Positions 42,180-49,647 of a stretch of 64,000 nt of DNA are shown here, piece by piece. The DNA is taken from the NCBI GenBank assembly GCA_036556905.1, contig DATBIM010000063.1, positions 15,539-79,538 of the forward strand, written 5' to 3'. The notes beneath the pieces are model-generated. The model had not been told where the DNA came from, searched no databases, and worked only from the letters and a program-made list of their open reading frames with translations. A program made the translations under genes and the position numbers. Positions within the stretch are counted from its first letter, which is position 1, and each line of letters opens with the position of its first letter. This stretch comes from 40CM-4-69-5 sp036556905. Its GTDB lineage: Bacteria > Methylomirabilota > Methylomirabilia > Rokubacteriales > CSP1-6.

Positions 42180-43247
42180 TCAGCGGGGTACCGGCAGTGT
42201 CGTCACGGTGGCCCGCAGCTCCCCCGCCCGGTTGCGGATGGTCACGGAGGTTCCGGGATCGGCGTACTGCCGTCGAACGAAGCCGAGCGCCAGGGGACGC
42301 TTGAGGCCGAACGACCAGGTCGCGCTGGTCACCTTGCCCACCTCCTGGTCGGCGGCCACGATGGCATCGCCCGGGGACGGTGTCTGCTCACCCTCGAGCA
42401 CCAGGCCCCGCAGGTGCCGATTCACGTGGCCACGGTCGCGGATCCTCACGACCACCTCCTGACCCAGATAGCATCCCTTGGTGTTCGAGACGAGGTCGGG
42501 ACGCCCGAGCTCGGGCAGGAGCACCGACTGGTCCACGTCGTGGCCGAAGCGTGGCGTGCCCGTCTCCAGGCGCAACGACTCGTAGGCCGTCAGGCCCACC
42601 GGTCGTGCGCCGGCCTCTAGCAGCGCCGACCACAGGGCCTCCCCGGCCGTGCTCGCCACCCACACTTCCGGCTCGCCGGTCTCGCCGGCGCCGCGGATGA
42701 GCCGTACGTCTGACCCGCTCAGCCGCGCCGCAGCATGAGACCAGGGCTCGGCGGGAACATCGATACTCGTCAGACGCCGGGCCAGCGCCGGCGCGGCGGG
42801 ACCGGCGAGCAGCAGCAGGGTCAGCTCACCCGTGGCGTCACGAAAGGCCACTTTCTCGGAGAACAGATACTGGTCGAGGTCGTTGATCGTCTTGGCAGCC
42901 AGCCCGTGCGGGCAGACCAGCAGGATGCGCGCGTCCAGGATTAAGACCACCAGCAGCGTCTGGACCTTGCCGTGAACGTCGAGGAACGCCGTGGCGCAGC
43001 CGCGTCCGGGCCCGAGCGTCTTCATATCGTTGCTGAGCATCGCGTGCAGGAACGCGGCCCGATCGCGCCCCGTCACCTCCACGACGCCGGCGTCGCTCCG
43101 GTCGATCACGCCCACGGCCTGACGGACCGCGGCGTACTCGGCGGCCGGGTCGCCGTAATCCAGCGCCAGCTCGAGCTCGCAGGGCGCCGCGAAGCGGGCG
43201 CCCGCCGCCGCATGGCGGTCGTGGAGCGGCAAGCGATTCGGTGTCAT
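42180..43247 (-). CDS. ygfZ: YgfZ/GcvT-like folate-binding protein (Fe-S cluster maintenance)
   Basis: A 355-residue GcvT-fold protein with the YgfZ signature KGCYLGQEVVVRIRDRGHVNR near residue 260, whose cysteine and folate support repair or assembly of certain Fe-S enzymes. N-terminal GcvT features include AVGVIDRSDAGVVEVTGRDRAAFLHAMLSND. ATG 43247 (MTPNRLPLHDRH) has TAGAAT 7 bases upstream on the minus strand; a longer open frame upstream is not family-like. It is divergent from mutY, an Fe-S enzyme, with only 37 bases between the start codons. Confidence 0.92.
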   Translation of the reverse strand: MTPNRLPLHDRHAAAGARFAAPCELELALDYGDPAAEYAAVRQAVGVIDRSDAGVVEVTGRDRAAFLHAMLSNDMKTLGPGRGCATAFLDVHGKVQTLLVVLILDARILLVCPHGLAAKTINDLDQYLFSEKVAFRDATGELTLLLLAGPAAPALARRLTSIDVPAEPWSHAAARLSGSDVRLIRGAGETGEPEVWVASTAGEALWSALLEAGARPVGLTAYESLRLETGTPRFGHDVDQSVLLPELGRPDLVSNTKGCYLGQEVVVRIRDRGHVNRHLRGLVLEGEQTPSPGDAIVAADQEVGKVTSATWSFGLKRPLALGFVRRQYADPGTSVTIRNRAGELRATVTTLPVPR

Positions 43248-43260
43248 CGGCCTTATTCTA
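43248..43260 (-). promoter_or_regulatory. Candidate leaderless -10 element for ygfZ
   Basis: On the minus strand TAGAAT (43260-43255) is followed by AAGGCCG and the ATG. Nothing between hexamer and start resembles a strong ribosome site at the right distance. Confidence 0.5.
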
Positions 43261-43271
43261 CGCCGGCGTGC

Positions 43272-43284
43272 TAGACTGCGCGCC
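43272..43284 (+). promoter_or_regulatory. Candidate leaderless -10 element for mutY
   Basis: TAGACT at 43272-43277 is followed by GCGCGCC and the mutY GTG at 43285. It stands back-to-back with the ygfZ hexamer, 11 bases away. Confidence 0.5.
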
Positions 43285-43977
43285 GTGCTGAGGCTGGACG
43301 CTGCGACCGCGCGCGCCTTCCAGCGTCGGCTGCTCGCCTGGTACGGCAAGCATGGACGGGACCTGCCGTGGCGACGCACGCGCAACCCCTACCGTGTGCT
43401 GGTCTCCGAGATCATGCTGCAGCAGACGCAGGTGGGCAGAGTCATCCCCAAGTACTACGAGTTCCTGCGCCGCTACCCCACCATGGAGCGGCTGGCGGTT
43501 GCGCCCGTGAACGAGGTCCGGCGCCTCTGGTATCCCCTGGGGTACAACGCCCGTCCCGTCCGGCTCCGCCAGATCGCCCGCGAGACCCTCGCGCGGTATG
43601 GCGGCCGGCTTCCCGACAGCGACGATCGGCTCCGCGCCCTGCCCGGGATCGGCCGCTACACCGCCGGCGCCATCCTGGCCTTCGCGTATGGCCGCGACAC
43701 GGCCGTCCTCGACACCAACGTCCGGCGTGTGCTTCGCCGCGTATTCGTGGGAACCGAGCGCGCCCGTCGTCTGCGCGGTGACGGGCCATTCTGGGAGCTC
43801 GCCACCCGACTGGTGCCCCGCGGGCGCGGCTACGACTTCAATCAAGCCCTCATGGACCTCGGGGCAACTCTCTGTACAGCCAGACGTCCTGACTGTCCGA
43901 GATGTCCCGTGCAAAATCTGTGTCTCAGCTATCCTTTCGAGGCTTCTGTCTGGTCATCGAAGTCGCCGCGGCCCTGA
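43285..43977 (+). CDS. mutY: MutY, A/G-specific adenine DNA glycosylase (catalytic domain only)
   Basis: Removes adenine mispaired with 8-oxoguanine. The 230-residue protein has DLPWRRTRNPYRVLVSEIMLQQTQV, with the family Glu and Gln residues, near residue 30. The helix-hairpin-helix LPGIGRYTAGAILAFAYG with catalytic Asp in VLDTNVRRVL follows near residue 115. The 4Fe-4S ligands are in CTARRPDCPRCPVQNLC. The C-terminal MutT-like domain that recognises 8-oxoG in E. coli MutY is absent; instead a separate Nudix gene overlaps its 3' end by 76 bases. Confidence 0.94.
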   Translation: MLRLDAATARAFQRRLLAWYGKHGRDLPWRRTRNPYRVLVSEIMLQQTQVGRVIPKYYEFLRRYPTMERLAVAPVNEVRRLWYPLGYNARPVRLRQIARETLARYGGRLPDSDDRLRALPGIGRYTAGAILAFAYGRDTAVLDTNVRRVLRRVFVGTERARRLRGDGPFWELATRLVPRGRGYDFNQALMDLGATLCTARRPDCPRCPVQNLCLSYPFEASVWSSKSPRP

Positions 43978-44336
43978 TCCGAGATGCTCACGGCCGTTAC
44001 CTGATCACCCAGCGACGGCGCGGCTCGCATCTCGCGGGCCTGTGGGAGTTTCCCGGCGGCAAGCTCGAACCGGACGAGACTCCCGCAGCGTGCCTGCGGC
44101 GGGAGTTGGCCGAGGAGCTTTCGGCGACGTTCACCGTCGGCGCTCTGGTGGATACGGTGCGCTGGGAGTATCCAGAACGCACGGTGGTGATCCATTTTTA
44201 CGACTGCCAGCTGGAGTCCGGCGCCATCGTGCCCCGGGAGGCGCAGCGGATGCAATGGGTCGAGGCACGCCGCCTCGGCGACTACGACTTTCCGCCCGCG
44301 GACCGGACCCTCATCGAGCGCTTGCGCCTCCGGTAG
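43902..44336 (+). CDS. Nudix hydrolase, MutT-like (8-oxo-dGTP diphosphatase candidate)
   Basis: A 144-residue Nudix protein. The Nudix box reads GGKLEPDETPAACLRRELAEEL near residue 54, with the MutT-like N-terminus EVAAALIRDAHGRYLITQRRRGSHLAGLWEFPGG and a C-terminal RMQWVEARRLGDYDFPPADRTLIERL. It would hydrolyse oxidised nucleoside triphosphates. ATG 43902 lies inside mutY, overlapping its last 76 bases in another frame; the family-like sequence begins around 43960 with no ATG, GTG or TTG nearer. The overlap implies translational coupling to mutY. Confidence 0.91.
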   Translation: MSRAKSVSQLSFRGFCLVIEVAAALIRDAHGRYLITQRRRGSHLAGLWEFPGGKLEPDETPAACLRRELAEELSATFTVGALVDTVRWEYPERTVVIHFYDCQLESGAIVPREAQRMQWVEARRLGDYDFPPADRTLIERLRLR

Positions 44337-44346
44337 CACCGATCGT

Positions 44347-44904
44347 CTAACCGGCGGGAGGCGGATCGCCAGTGACCGCGGCCGGGCGCGGGCCGCTGCG
44401 GACCCGCAAGAGATCAAGCGCCAGGAGGCCGAGAGCGCCGAGGATGAGAAGGAGGCCCACCCCGCCGACGGCCTGACCCAGCCCGGGCGACCAGGCCACG
44501 AGACCGGCCCGGCTCAGCAGGTAGTTCCAGTCGTGGATGACCCCCGGTCCGCCGTGAAGGGGCAGGGCCATGGTGCGGGCGTCGGCGATGTAGATCGCCA
44601 CGTGGGTCACGCTCTCCCCGGTCCAGAACAGCGTGGCCGCCGCCGCCGCGTACCGCCGGCGCCACCAGAAGGACAGCGTGCAGGCGATGGGAACGGCGAC
44701 CTGGGTCAGCGAACCGCCGAGCACGTGCAGGGTTTGGCCGAAGAGCAGGAACAGCACGTGGCCGGCCTCGTGAAAGACGAAGTTGGCGCCATCCAGGACA
44801 CCGAGGAGCACGCCGGGCGGCCGGTACTCCACGCCACGGGCGGCCACCTGCCAGGCCAGGAACAGCATCACCGCCAGCCCGAGCCCGCGCGCCCAGGTGG
44901 CCAC
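44347..44904 (-). CDS. Membrane protein with HEAGH motif, unknown function
   Basis: A 185-residue protein with about five hydrophobic segments and the motif FHEAGHVLFLLFGQTLHVLGGS near residue 45, which sits at the start of a hydrophobic helix as in site-2-type intramembrane metalloproteases. No second NPDG motif of S2P enzymes is present; HDWNYLLSRAGL near residue 125 may supply other polar residues. I do not assign a family. It begins 14 bases after the M48 gene stop and could be co-transcribed with it. Confidence 0.75.
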   Translation of the reverse strand: MATWARGLGLAVMLFLAWQVAARGVEYRPPGVLLGVLDGANFVFHEAGHVLFLLFGQTLHVLGGSLTQVAVPIACTLSFWWRRRYAAAAATLFWTGESVTHVAIYIADARTMALPLHGGPGVIHDWNYLLSRAGLVAWSPGLGQAVGGVGLLLILGALGLLALDLLRVRSGPRPAAVTGDPPPAG

Positions 44905-44918
44905 GGTCCGCCCCAGAG

Positions 44919-46187
44919 TCAGCGGCCCAGCTCGAGCAGATACTCTCGGATTCGGCCGGCGTCGGGGGCGTCCGGCTTGAGGGCCAGATACTTCTGGAAC
45001 GCGGCCCTGGCCCGGTCCACCTCCTTCTGCTGGTAATAGAGAAACCCGAGCTGGCGCCAGGGGTCGGGCAGCACGGGGTCTAGCTCGGCGGCCCGCTCGT
45101 AGCGCTCCCGCGCCTGGCGCGCTTGCGCCTGCTTGTCGTCGAGACTCTGGGCCCGCTGGGAACGAAGCCGGTGCAGGTCGCCGTAATAGACGTGCGCGAT
45201 GGGGTCCCGAGGCGTGACGCTGAGGACCCGGTCGAGCTGGCGCTGGGCGAGCGCGAAGCGTCCCATGCGGACGTCCTCATAGGCATTTTCCCGCACGACG
45301 GTCCGCGTCCTCAGCGCGAATTCCTCGGTGTCCCGAATCCGCGGAGACTCGAGCGCCGCATACGTGGTCTTGGCCAGCGCGCTCGTCGTCTCGATCCGCT
45401 CCTGCAGCCGGGGGCGGCTGCCGAAGAAGAAGGTCTCCACCGCTCCCCGCTCCCCGGTTTCCTCGCGTAGCAGCGTGAACACCTTGGGGGCTTCCCGGGG
45501 ATCGTAGCCGGCCCGTACGAGGTGTGCCATTCCCTCGTGGTCGGCCTCGCGCTCGAGGTCGCGCCCGTAGCCCTGAATGGCCGCCACCGTGGCCAGGGCC
45601 AGCCCCAGGCCCAGGACGGCGTTGGCGGTCGGGCTCAGCACGGCCGCGCTCACGTAGTCGCCGGACCGCGTCATGGAGCCGGCGGCCACGGCGACGCCGA
45701 TGCTGGCCGCGACCGCGCCCACGGTGTCTGGCGTCTGCTTGGTCTGGGCATCCCGGGAGTATCTGAGCGCGTGACGATGGGTGACGTGGGTCAACTCATG
45801 GCCGAGGATCGTGGCGAGCTGCGCCTCGTTCTCCAACCGGCTGAGCAGCCCGGTGTGGACGTAGATCTTCCCGTTCGGCATCGCGAAGGCGTTGAGGGTC
45901 GCATCACGGATGACGCCGACCTTGATGCCCGGCCCGCCAGCCGCCCGGACCGTGTCGGGCATGAGGCGGTCGACAACGGCGCCCAGATATTCTTCGAGCA
46001 GCGGGTCGTCGTAGCCCCTGGTGCGCTTGAGGAGCGCCTGCTCCTCCTTCTCGGCCCGCTCCCACAGTGCGCGCTCGTCCGACTCCGGGCGGAAGGGTTG
46101 GCCACCGGCGCCGATGGGCGCGACGTTCCGCGAGGCGCAGGCGGGCAGGAGGAGTGTGGCCATCACCGCCCAGGCGACCACACGCAT
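44919..46187 (-). CDS. M48-family (BepA-like) metallopeptidase lipoprotein with TPR tail
   Basis: A 422-residue envelope peptidase. A lipoprotein signal (VVAWAVMATLLLPAC) opens the protein; the zinc motif HELTHVTHRHAL lies near residue 130, with the third ligand in DLEREADHEGMAHLVRAGYDPRE. The C-terminal 120 residues contain tetratricopeptide-like helices (ERYERAAELDPVLPDPWRQLGFLYYQ, DRARAAFQKYLALKPD). This matches BepA/YfgC-type quality control of outer-membrane proteins. ATG 46187 was chosen over a longer frame because the signal begins there. Confidence 0.93.
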   Translation of the reverse strand: MRVVAWAVMATLLLPACASRNVAPIGAGGQPFRPESDERALWERAEKEEQALLKRTRGYDDPLLEEYLGAVVDRLMPDTVRAAGGPGIKVGVIRDATLNAFAMPNGKIYVHTGLLSRLENEAQLATILGHELTHVTHRHALRYSRDAQTKQTPDTVGAVAASIGVAVAAGSMTRSGDYVSAAVLSPTANAVLGLGLALATVAAIQGYGRDLEREADHEGMAHLVRAGYDPREAPKVFTLLREETGERGAVETFFFGSRPRLQERIETTSALAKTTYAALESPRIRDTEEFALRTRTVVRENAYEDVRMGRFALAQRQLDRVLSVTPRDPIAHVYYGDLHRLRSQRAQSLDDKQAQARQARERYERAAELDPVLPDPWRQLGFLYYQQKEVDRARAAFQKYLALKPDAPDAGRIREYLLELGR

Positions 46188-46227
46188 CGGCCGGGAATTC
46201 ACGGCTCCCAGTCGGGCCCTCGTCGTC

Positions 46228-47052
46228 CTAATTGAGCGCGGCCAGCCGCTCGCGGACCCGCCGGAGCTGCTGGCGAACGCTCTCGGCGTCGTGAGCCTCC
46301 GGGCAGGCCTCAAGGTACCGCCCCCAGTCGATCGCCCCCTGGTGGAGCTGACCCAGCTTGACCAGGACTGTCCCGCGATCCCGCCGATGGGTCACCACGC
46401 GCTCGTCCAGGATCAGGAGCCGATCGAAGACGGCCAGGGCCTTGTTCCATTCGCCACGACGGCAGTGGATGCCGCGCAGGTTCATCAGCATCCGGCCCAG
46501 GATCTGGTGCTTGCTCGCCGGGGCGAAGTGGGCCTCGGTCAACCGGACCGGGCGGCCGGTGGCCCGGGCGACGAGCGCGGCGGCGCGCTCGTGCGTGAGC
46601 ACGGCGCCACCGTCGAAGGGGTCGAGCAGGACCGGCTCGGACCCGACCTCGGCGCGCACGACGAAGTGACCGGGCAGGCCGACCCCCACGATGCTCAGCC
46701 CCACGCGGCGGCCCACTTCCATCAGGACCAGCGACAGCGTGATGGGGATGCCCATCCGTCGCTCCAGGACGTCGTTGAGGCAACTATTGCGGGGGTCGTA
46801 ATAGTCCTCGGCGTTGCCGGTGAAGCCCTCCTCCTCGAACAGGAACTCCCGCAGCCGGTGCAACGCCTTGAGCGAGTCGCCGACTCGGGCGGCGCCGGAG
46901 GCGGACGCCAGCTCGTCCAGGTGCATGAGGGAGTGCGCGAGGGCCAGGCGAGGATGCTCGACCTGGGCGATGAGGAGCGCCCCCAGCCCCAGATCCAGGG
47001 CGTCCTCCGGGAGCCGGACGAGCTCGGCGAACTGCTCGAGCTGTTCTTCCAT
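46228..47052 (-). CDS. SirB1-family transglutaminase-like/TPR protein
   Basis: A 274-residue protein of the SirB1/DUF1266-like transglutaminase group. It contains SLMHLDEL, GFTGNAEDYYDPRNSCLNDVLERRMGIPITLSLV near residue 85, and VGVGLPGHFVV with a conserved His. A C-terminal TPR pair (RGEWNKALAVFDRLLIL, GQLHQGAIDWGRYLEACPEA) follows. Whether these proteins are proteases or non-catalytic is not known. Its start codon shares a base with the stop of the ferritin-like gene. Confidence 0.9.
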   Translation of the reverse strand: MEEQLEQFAELVRLPEDALDLGLGALLIAQVEHPRLALAHSLMHLDELASASGAARVGDSLKALHRLREFLFEEEGFTGNAEDYYDPRNSCLNDVLERRMGIPITLSLVLMEVGRRVGLSIVGVGLPGHFVVRAEVGSEPVLLDPFDGGAVLTHERAAALVARATGRPVRLTEAHFAPASKHQILGRMLMNLRGIHCRRGEWNKALAVFDRLLILDERVVTHRRDRGTVLVKLGQLHQGAIDWGRYLEACPEAHDAESVRQQLRRVRERLAALN

Positions 47053-47711
47053 CAGCAGCCCGGGGCGTGATGGATCCCGGCGCCCGTCAGCGCCTTCCGC
47101 TGCAGCTCTTCGGCGAGGTCGAGGGTTCGCCGGGCGGCCCGGGCCGCCGCGGCCTGGGCCTCGGCGGTGGTGGCCAGCCGCAGGAGCAGCCGCCGCCCGA
47201 GCTCGTGGTGGTACGTCTCGTCGGGCTCGATGACGTCGCGGTAGAGACTGGCCGTGTCCCGGTCTCCCGCCCGCTCGCAGAACTCGATGAACTGGCGGTT
47301 CTTGACGACCGCGATAGCCTCGCGCGTGAACTGGCCCGCCGCCACGCGCTCCACCGTCGTCGGCAGCGCGTCCAGGTAGGAAAAGAGCGGCCCCCAGCCC
47401 TTGGCCAGCGGATTGAAGCCGATGAGGTCCACGCCCAGGCCGCGCAGCCGGTCCGAGATCAGGCGGTAGTGCTTGGCCTCGTCACCGACCTGGCGCGCCA
47501 GGGCCAGTTTCACCTCGACGTCCTCGGTGGTGACGAGCCAGCGTGCGGCGATCTCCGTGGCCTCGAGCTCGTTCTTGAGGGCCACCTTCAGCAAATTTGG
47601 CACCGAGAGCTCGCCCTCGACCTCCGGCTTGAGCGTGTCGTCGGGCGCCAACCGGTCGAGCAGCGCCCGGTTGTCGGCGTCGAGCTGGGCCACGAACTGC
47701 GCGGCGTTCAT
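47052..47711 (-). CDS. Ferritin-like diiron protein
   Basis: A 219-residue four-helix-bundle protein. Potential iron ligands follow the ferritin pattern: LKNELEATEIAARWL (Glu), GDEAKHYRLI (ExxH), FIEFCERAGD (Glu) and EPDETYHHELG (ExxH). It has no signal peptide. The family may store iron, act as an oxygenase or reduce peroxides; sequence does not decide. It ends with HHAPGC, a His/Cys tail. It overlaps the receiver-like gene and SirB1-like gene, placing it in the def operon. Confidence 0.86.
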   Translation of the reverse strand: MNAAQFVAQLDADNRALLDRLAPDDTLKPEVEGELSVPNLLKVALKNELEATEIAARWLVTTEDVEVKLALARQVGDEAKHYRLISDRLRGLGVDLIGFNPLAKGWGPLFSYLDALPTTVERVAAGQFTREAIAVVKNRQFIEFCERAGDRDTASLYRDVIEPDETYHHELGRRLLLRLATTAEAQAAAARAARRTLDLAEELQRKALTGAGIHHAPGC

Positions 47712-48115
47712 GCCGGTACCCCCTCGCGGAGCAGGGTCGGCAGCTCCGCCGTCAGCGTTTCCTTGGTTACGACACGGGCGCAGCGCCCGTGCCAGGGCTG
47801 GGTCTGGCGGGCCAGGGCGTGGGTGGTGAAGGCCAGCACGGGCACCGCGGCCCCGGCGAGGGTCCGGAACAGGCCCTCGTAATCGAGGCCGGCCGTGAGG
47901 TCGAGCAAGACGAAACGCGGGCGGACCGCCAGCTTCGTCTCGACCTCCTCGAGGCTGCGGGCGAAGGTCAGCTCCACGCCGGCCAGGCGTGCGGTCTCGC
48001 GGATGCGCGCGACGAAAAACAGGTCCTTCACCACCGCGAGCACGGCGCGCTGAGGGTTGGGGGGGGCCAGGGCGGGCTCCCCCGTGTCGCTAATCGGATT
48101 GTTCTCGGATCCCAA
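47708..48115 (-). CDS. Receiver-like single-domain protein, degenerate
   Basis: A 135-residue protein with the fold pattern of a response-regulator receiver: first strand VLAVVKDLFFVARI, phospho-acceptor position in RPRFVLLDLTAG near residue 73, Thr in VLAFTTHA and Lys in CARVVTKETL. The acidic pair after the first strand is reduced to KD, so phosphorylation is doubtful. No output domain is present. ATG 48115 overlaps the end of def by 26 bases; a GTG later (about 48046) would avoid this. Its ATGA overlap couples it to the ferritin-like gene. Confidence 0.72.
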   Translation of the reverse strand: MGSENNPISDTGEPALAPPNPQRAVLAVVKDLFFVARIRETARLAGVELTFARSLEEVETKLAVRPRFVLLDLTAGLDYEGLFRTLAGAAVPVLAFTTHALARQTQPWHGRCARVVTKETLTAELPTLLREGVPA

Positions 48116-48638
48116 GCCAGTGCTTTTGCCACTCGGCGATGTGGCTCAGGGTGGCGAGATCACGCATGCGGTCCAGGTACACGATGCCGTTGAGATGATC
48201 CGTCTCGTGCTGGAGCACCCGGGCGAAGAAGTCCTTGGCGACGATGTCCACGCGCTGGCCGGACCGATCCAGGCACTGAAGCCGCACCGCGGTGTACCGC
48301 GGCACCATGCCCCGCATGTCGGGCACGCTGAGGCACCCTTCCCAGTCCTCGTCCCTCTCCTCCGTGAGTGGCGTCACCACCGGGTTGACAATCACCATGA
48401 GCGGGATGGGCGCGGCCTGCGGATAGCGGGGGTTGGCCTGCACCTCGATGACGGCGATCTGCTTGAGGGTGTGCACCTGGTTCGCCGCCAGCCCGGCCCC
48501 GTCGTACTCGCGCATCGTCTCGATCATGTCGTCGATGAACTGCTGGATCTCCGGCGAGCGCAGCATATCGACCGCCACCGGCTGGGCCTGCTGCCGCAGC
48601 ACGGGGTGGCCCAGCCGGGCGACTTTCAGGATGGCCAT
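48090..48638 (-). CDS. def: Peptide deformylase
   Basis: Removes the N-formyl group from nascent proteins. The 182 residues show the three motifs: GAGLAANQV near residue 48, EGCLSVPDMRG near residue 100, and QHETDHLNG near residue 143, giving the Cys and two His metal ligands and the catalytic Glu. ATG 48638 has TACAAT 10 bases upstream on the minus strand. Several genes follow in overlap (receiver-like, ferritin-like, SirB1-like). No fmt gene is in the window. Confidence 0.96.
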   Translation of the reverse strand: MAILKVARLGHPVLRQQAQPVAVDMLRSPEIQQFIDDMIETMREYDGAGLAANQVHTLKQIAVIEVQANPRYPQAAPIPLMVIVNPVVTPLTEERDEDWEGCLSVPDMRGMVPRYTAVRLQCLDRSGQRVDIVAKDFFARVLQHETDHLNGIVYLDRMRDLATLSHIAEWQKHWLGIREQSD

Positions 48639-48654
48639 GACGCGAGAAATTGTA
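48639..48654 (-). promoter_or_regulatory. Candidate near-leaderless -10 element for def
   Basis: On the minus strand TACAAT (48654-48649) lies 10 bases before the def ATG. The tctC stop is just upstream, so this would give def its own promoter. Confidence 0.4.
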
Positions 48655-48664
48655 GCACGCGAGG

Positions 48665-49645
48665 CTACTTCTTCTCCTCGATGCGGCCCACCCGGCGAAT
48701 GCCCTCGGCCAGGCGCCGGGCGTCGACCTCGAAGAACGACTTGAACTCGGCGCCCTGCTTGAAGGCGATGGGCGTCTGCATCTTGTCCATGGCGGCCTTG
48801 AAGTCCGCATCGTTGGCGACGGCCCGCGTCGCCTCCCGCAGCCTGGCCACGACCGGCTCGGGCGTGCCCCGGGGCGCGAAGAGCCCCGCCCAGATGTAGA
48901 ACTCGGCGTCGGGATAGCCGAGCTCCTTGAACGTCGGCACGTCGGGCAGCGCAGCCACTCGCTTGTCGCCCCACCCGGCGAGCGGGCGCAGCTTGCCGGC
49001 CTTGATGTGCGGGATCACCACCGCCGGCCCCGAGGCCAGCGCGTCGACGTGGCCGCCGAGAATGGCGGTCAGGGCGGGGCCGGCTCCGGCGGTCGGCACG
49101 TGACGCATCTTGATGCCGGCCGCATGGGAGAGCAGCTCCATGGCCATGTGCAGCGTGCCGTAGATACCGGAAGAGCTGTAGGTGATCTGTCCGGGCCGCT
49201 TCCTCGCGTCGTCGATGAACTCCTTCGCCGTCTTCCAGGGGCTCTCGGCGCGGACGACGAGGATCGTGGGATCCGCGGAGATGAGCGCGATGGGCTCGAA
49301 CTGATCGACGGTGAAGGCCGGGGGGCGGCCAAAGAGCTTGTCGGCTTCGGGAATGATCGAGATGGAGGACAGCGCCAGCAGCAACGTGTAGCCGTCCGGC
49401 TTGCTGGTGGCGACGTACTGCATGCCGACGGCGCCGGCCGCGCCCGTCTTGTTCAGCACGCCCACGGGTGATTTCAGGACCTTCTCCATCGCCGCCGCCA
49501 CCGGGCGAGCCGTGAGATCAGCCACACCCCCGGGCGGGAAGGGCGCGACGATCGTGATAGGGCGCGACGGGAATGCGTCCTGGGCGGCGACACCAGCGGT
49601 CGTGGCGGCCAGGACCAGGATGGTGAGAACGACGATACGGCCCAT
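48665..49645 (-). CDS. TctC-like tripartite tricarboxylate transporter solute-binding protein
   Basis: A 326-residue periplasmic binding protein (Bug/TctC family). The signal peptide is VVLTILVLAATTAGVAAQ; mature features are FPSRPITIVAPFPPGGVADLTARPVAAAM, NKTGAAGAVGMQYVATSKPDGYTLL, YSSSGIYGTLHMAMELL and HVPTAGAGPALTAILGGHVDAL. These proteins bind carboxylates such as citrate or aromatic acids for uptake by TctAB. A clear GGAGA ribosome site lies 7 bases before ATG 49645, and it is 2 bases after tctA stops. The ligand is not predictable. Confidence 0.95.
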   Translation of the reverse strand: MGRIVVLTILVLAATTAGVAAQDAFPSRPITIVAPFPPGGVADLTARPVAAAMEKVLKSPVGVLNKTGAAGAVGMQYVATSKPDGYTLLLALSSISIIPEADKLFGRPPAFTVDQFEPIALISADPTILVVRAESPWKTAKEFIDDARKRPGQITYSSSGIYGTLHMAMELLSHAAGIKMRHVPTAGAGPALTAILGGHVDALASGPAVVIPHIKAGKLRPLAGWGDKRVAALPDVPTFKELGYPDAEFYIWAGLFAPRGTPEPVVARLREATRAVANDADFKAAMDKMQTPIAFKQGAEFKSFFEVDARRLAEGIRRVGRIEEKK

Positions 49646-49647
49646 AG

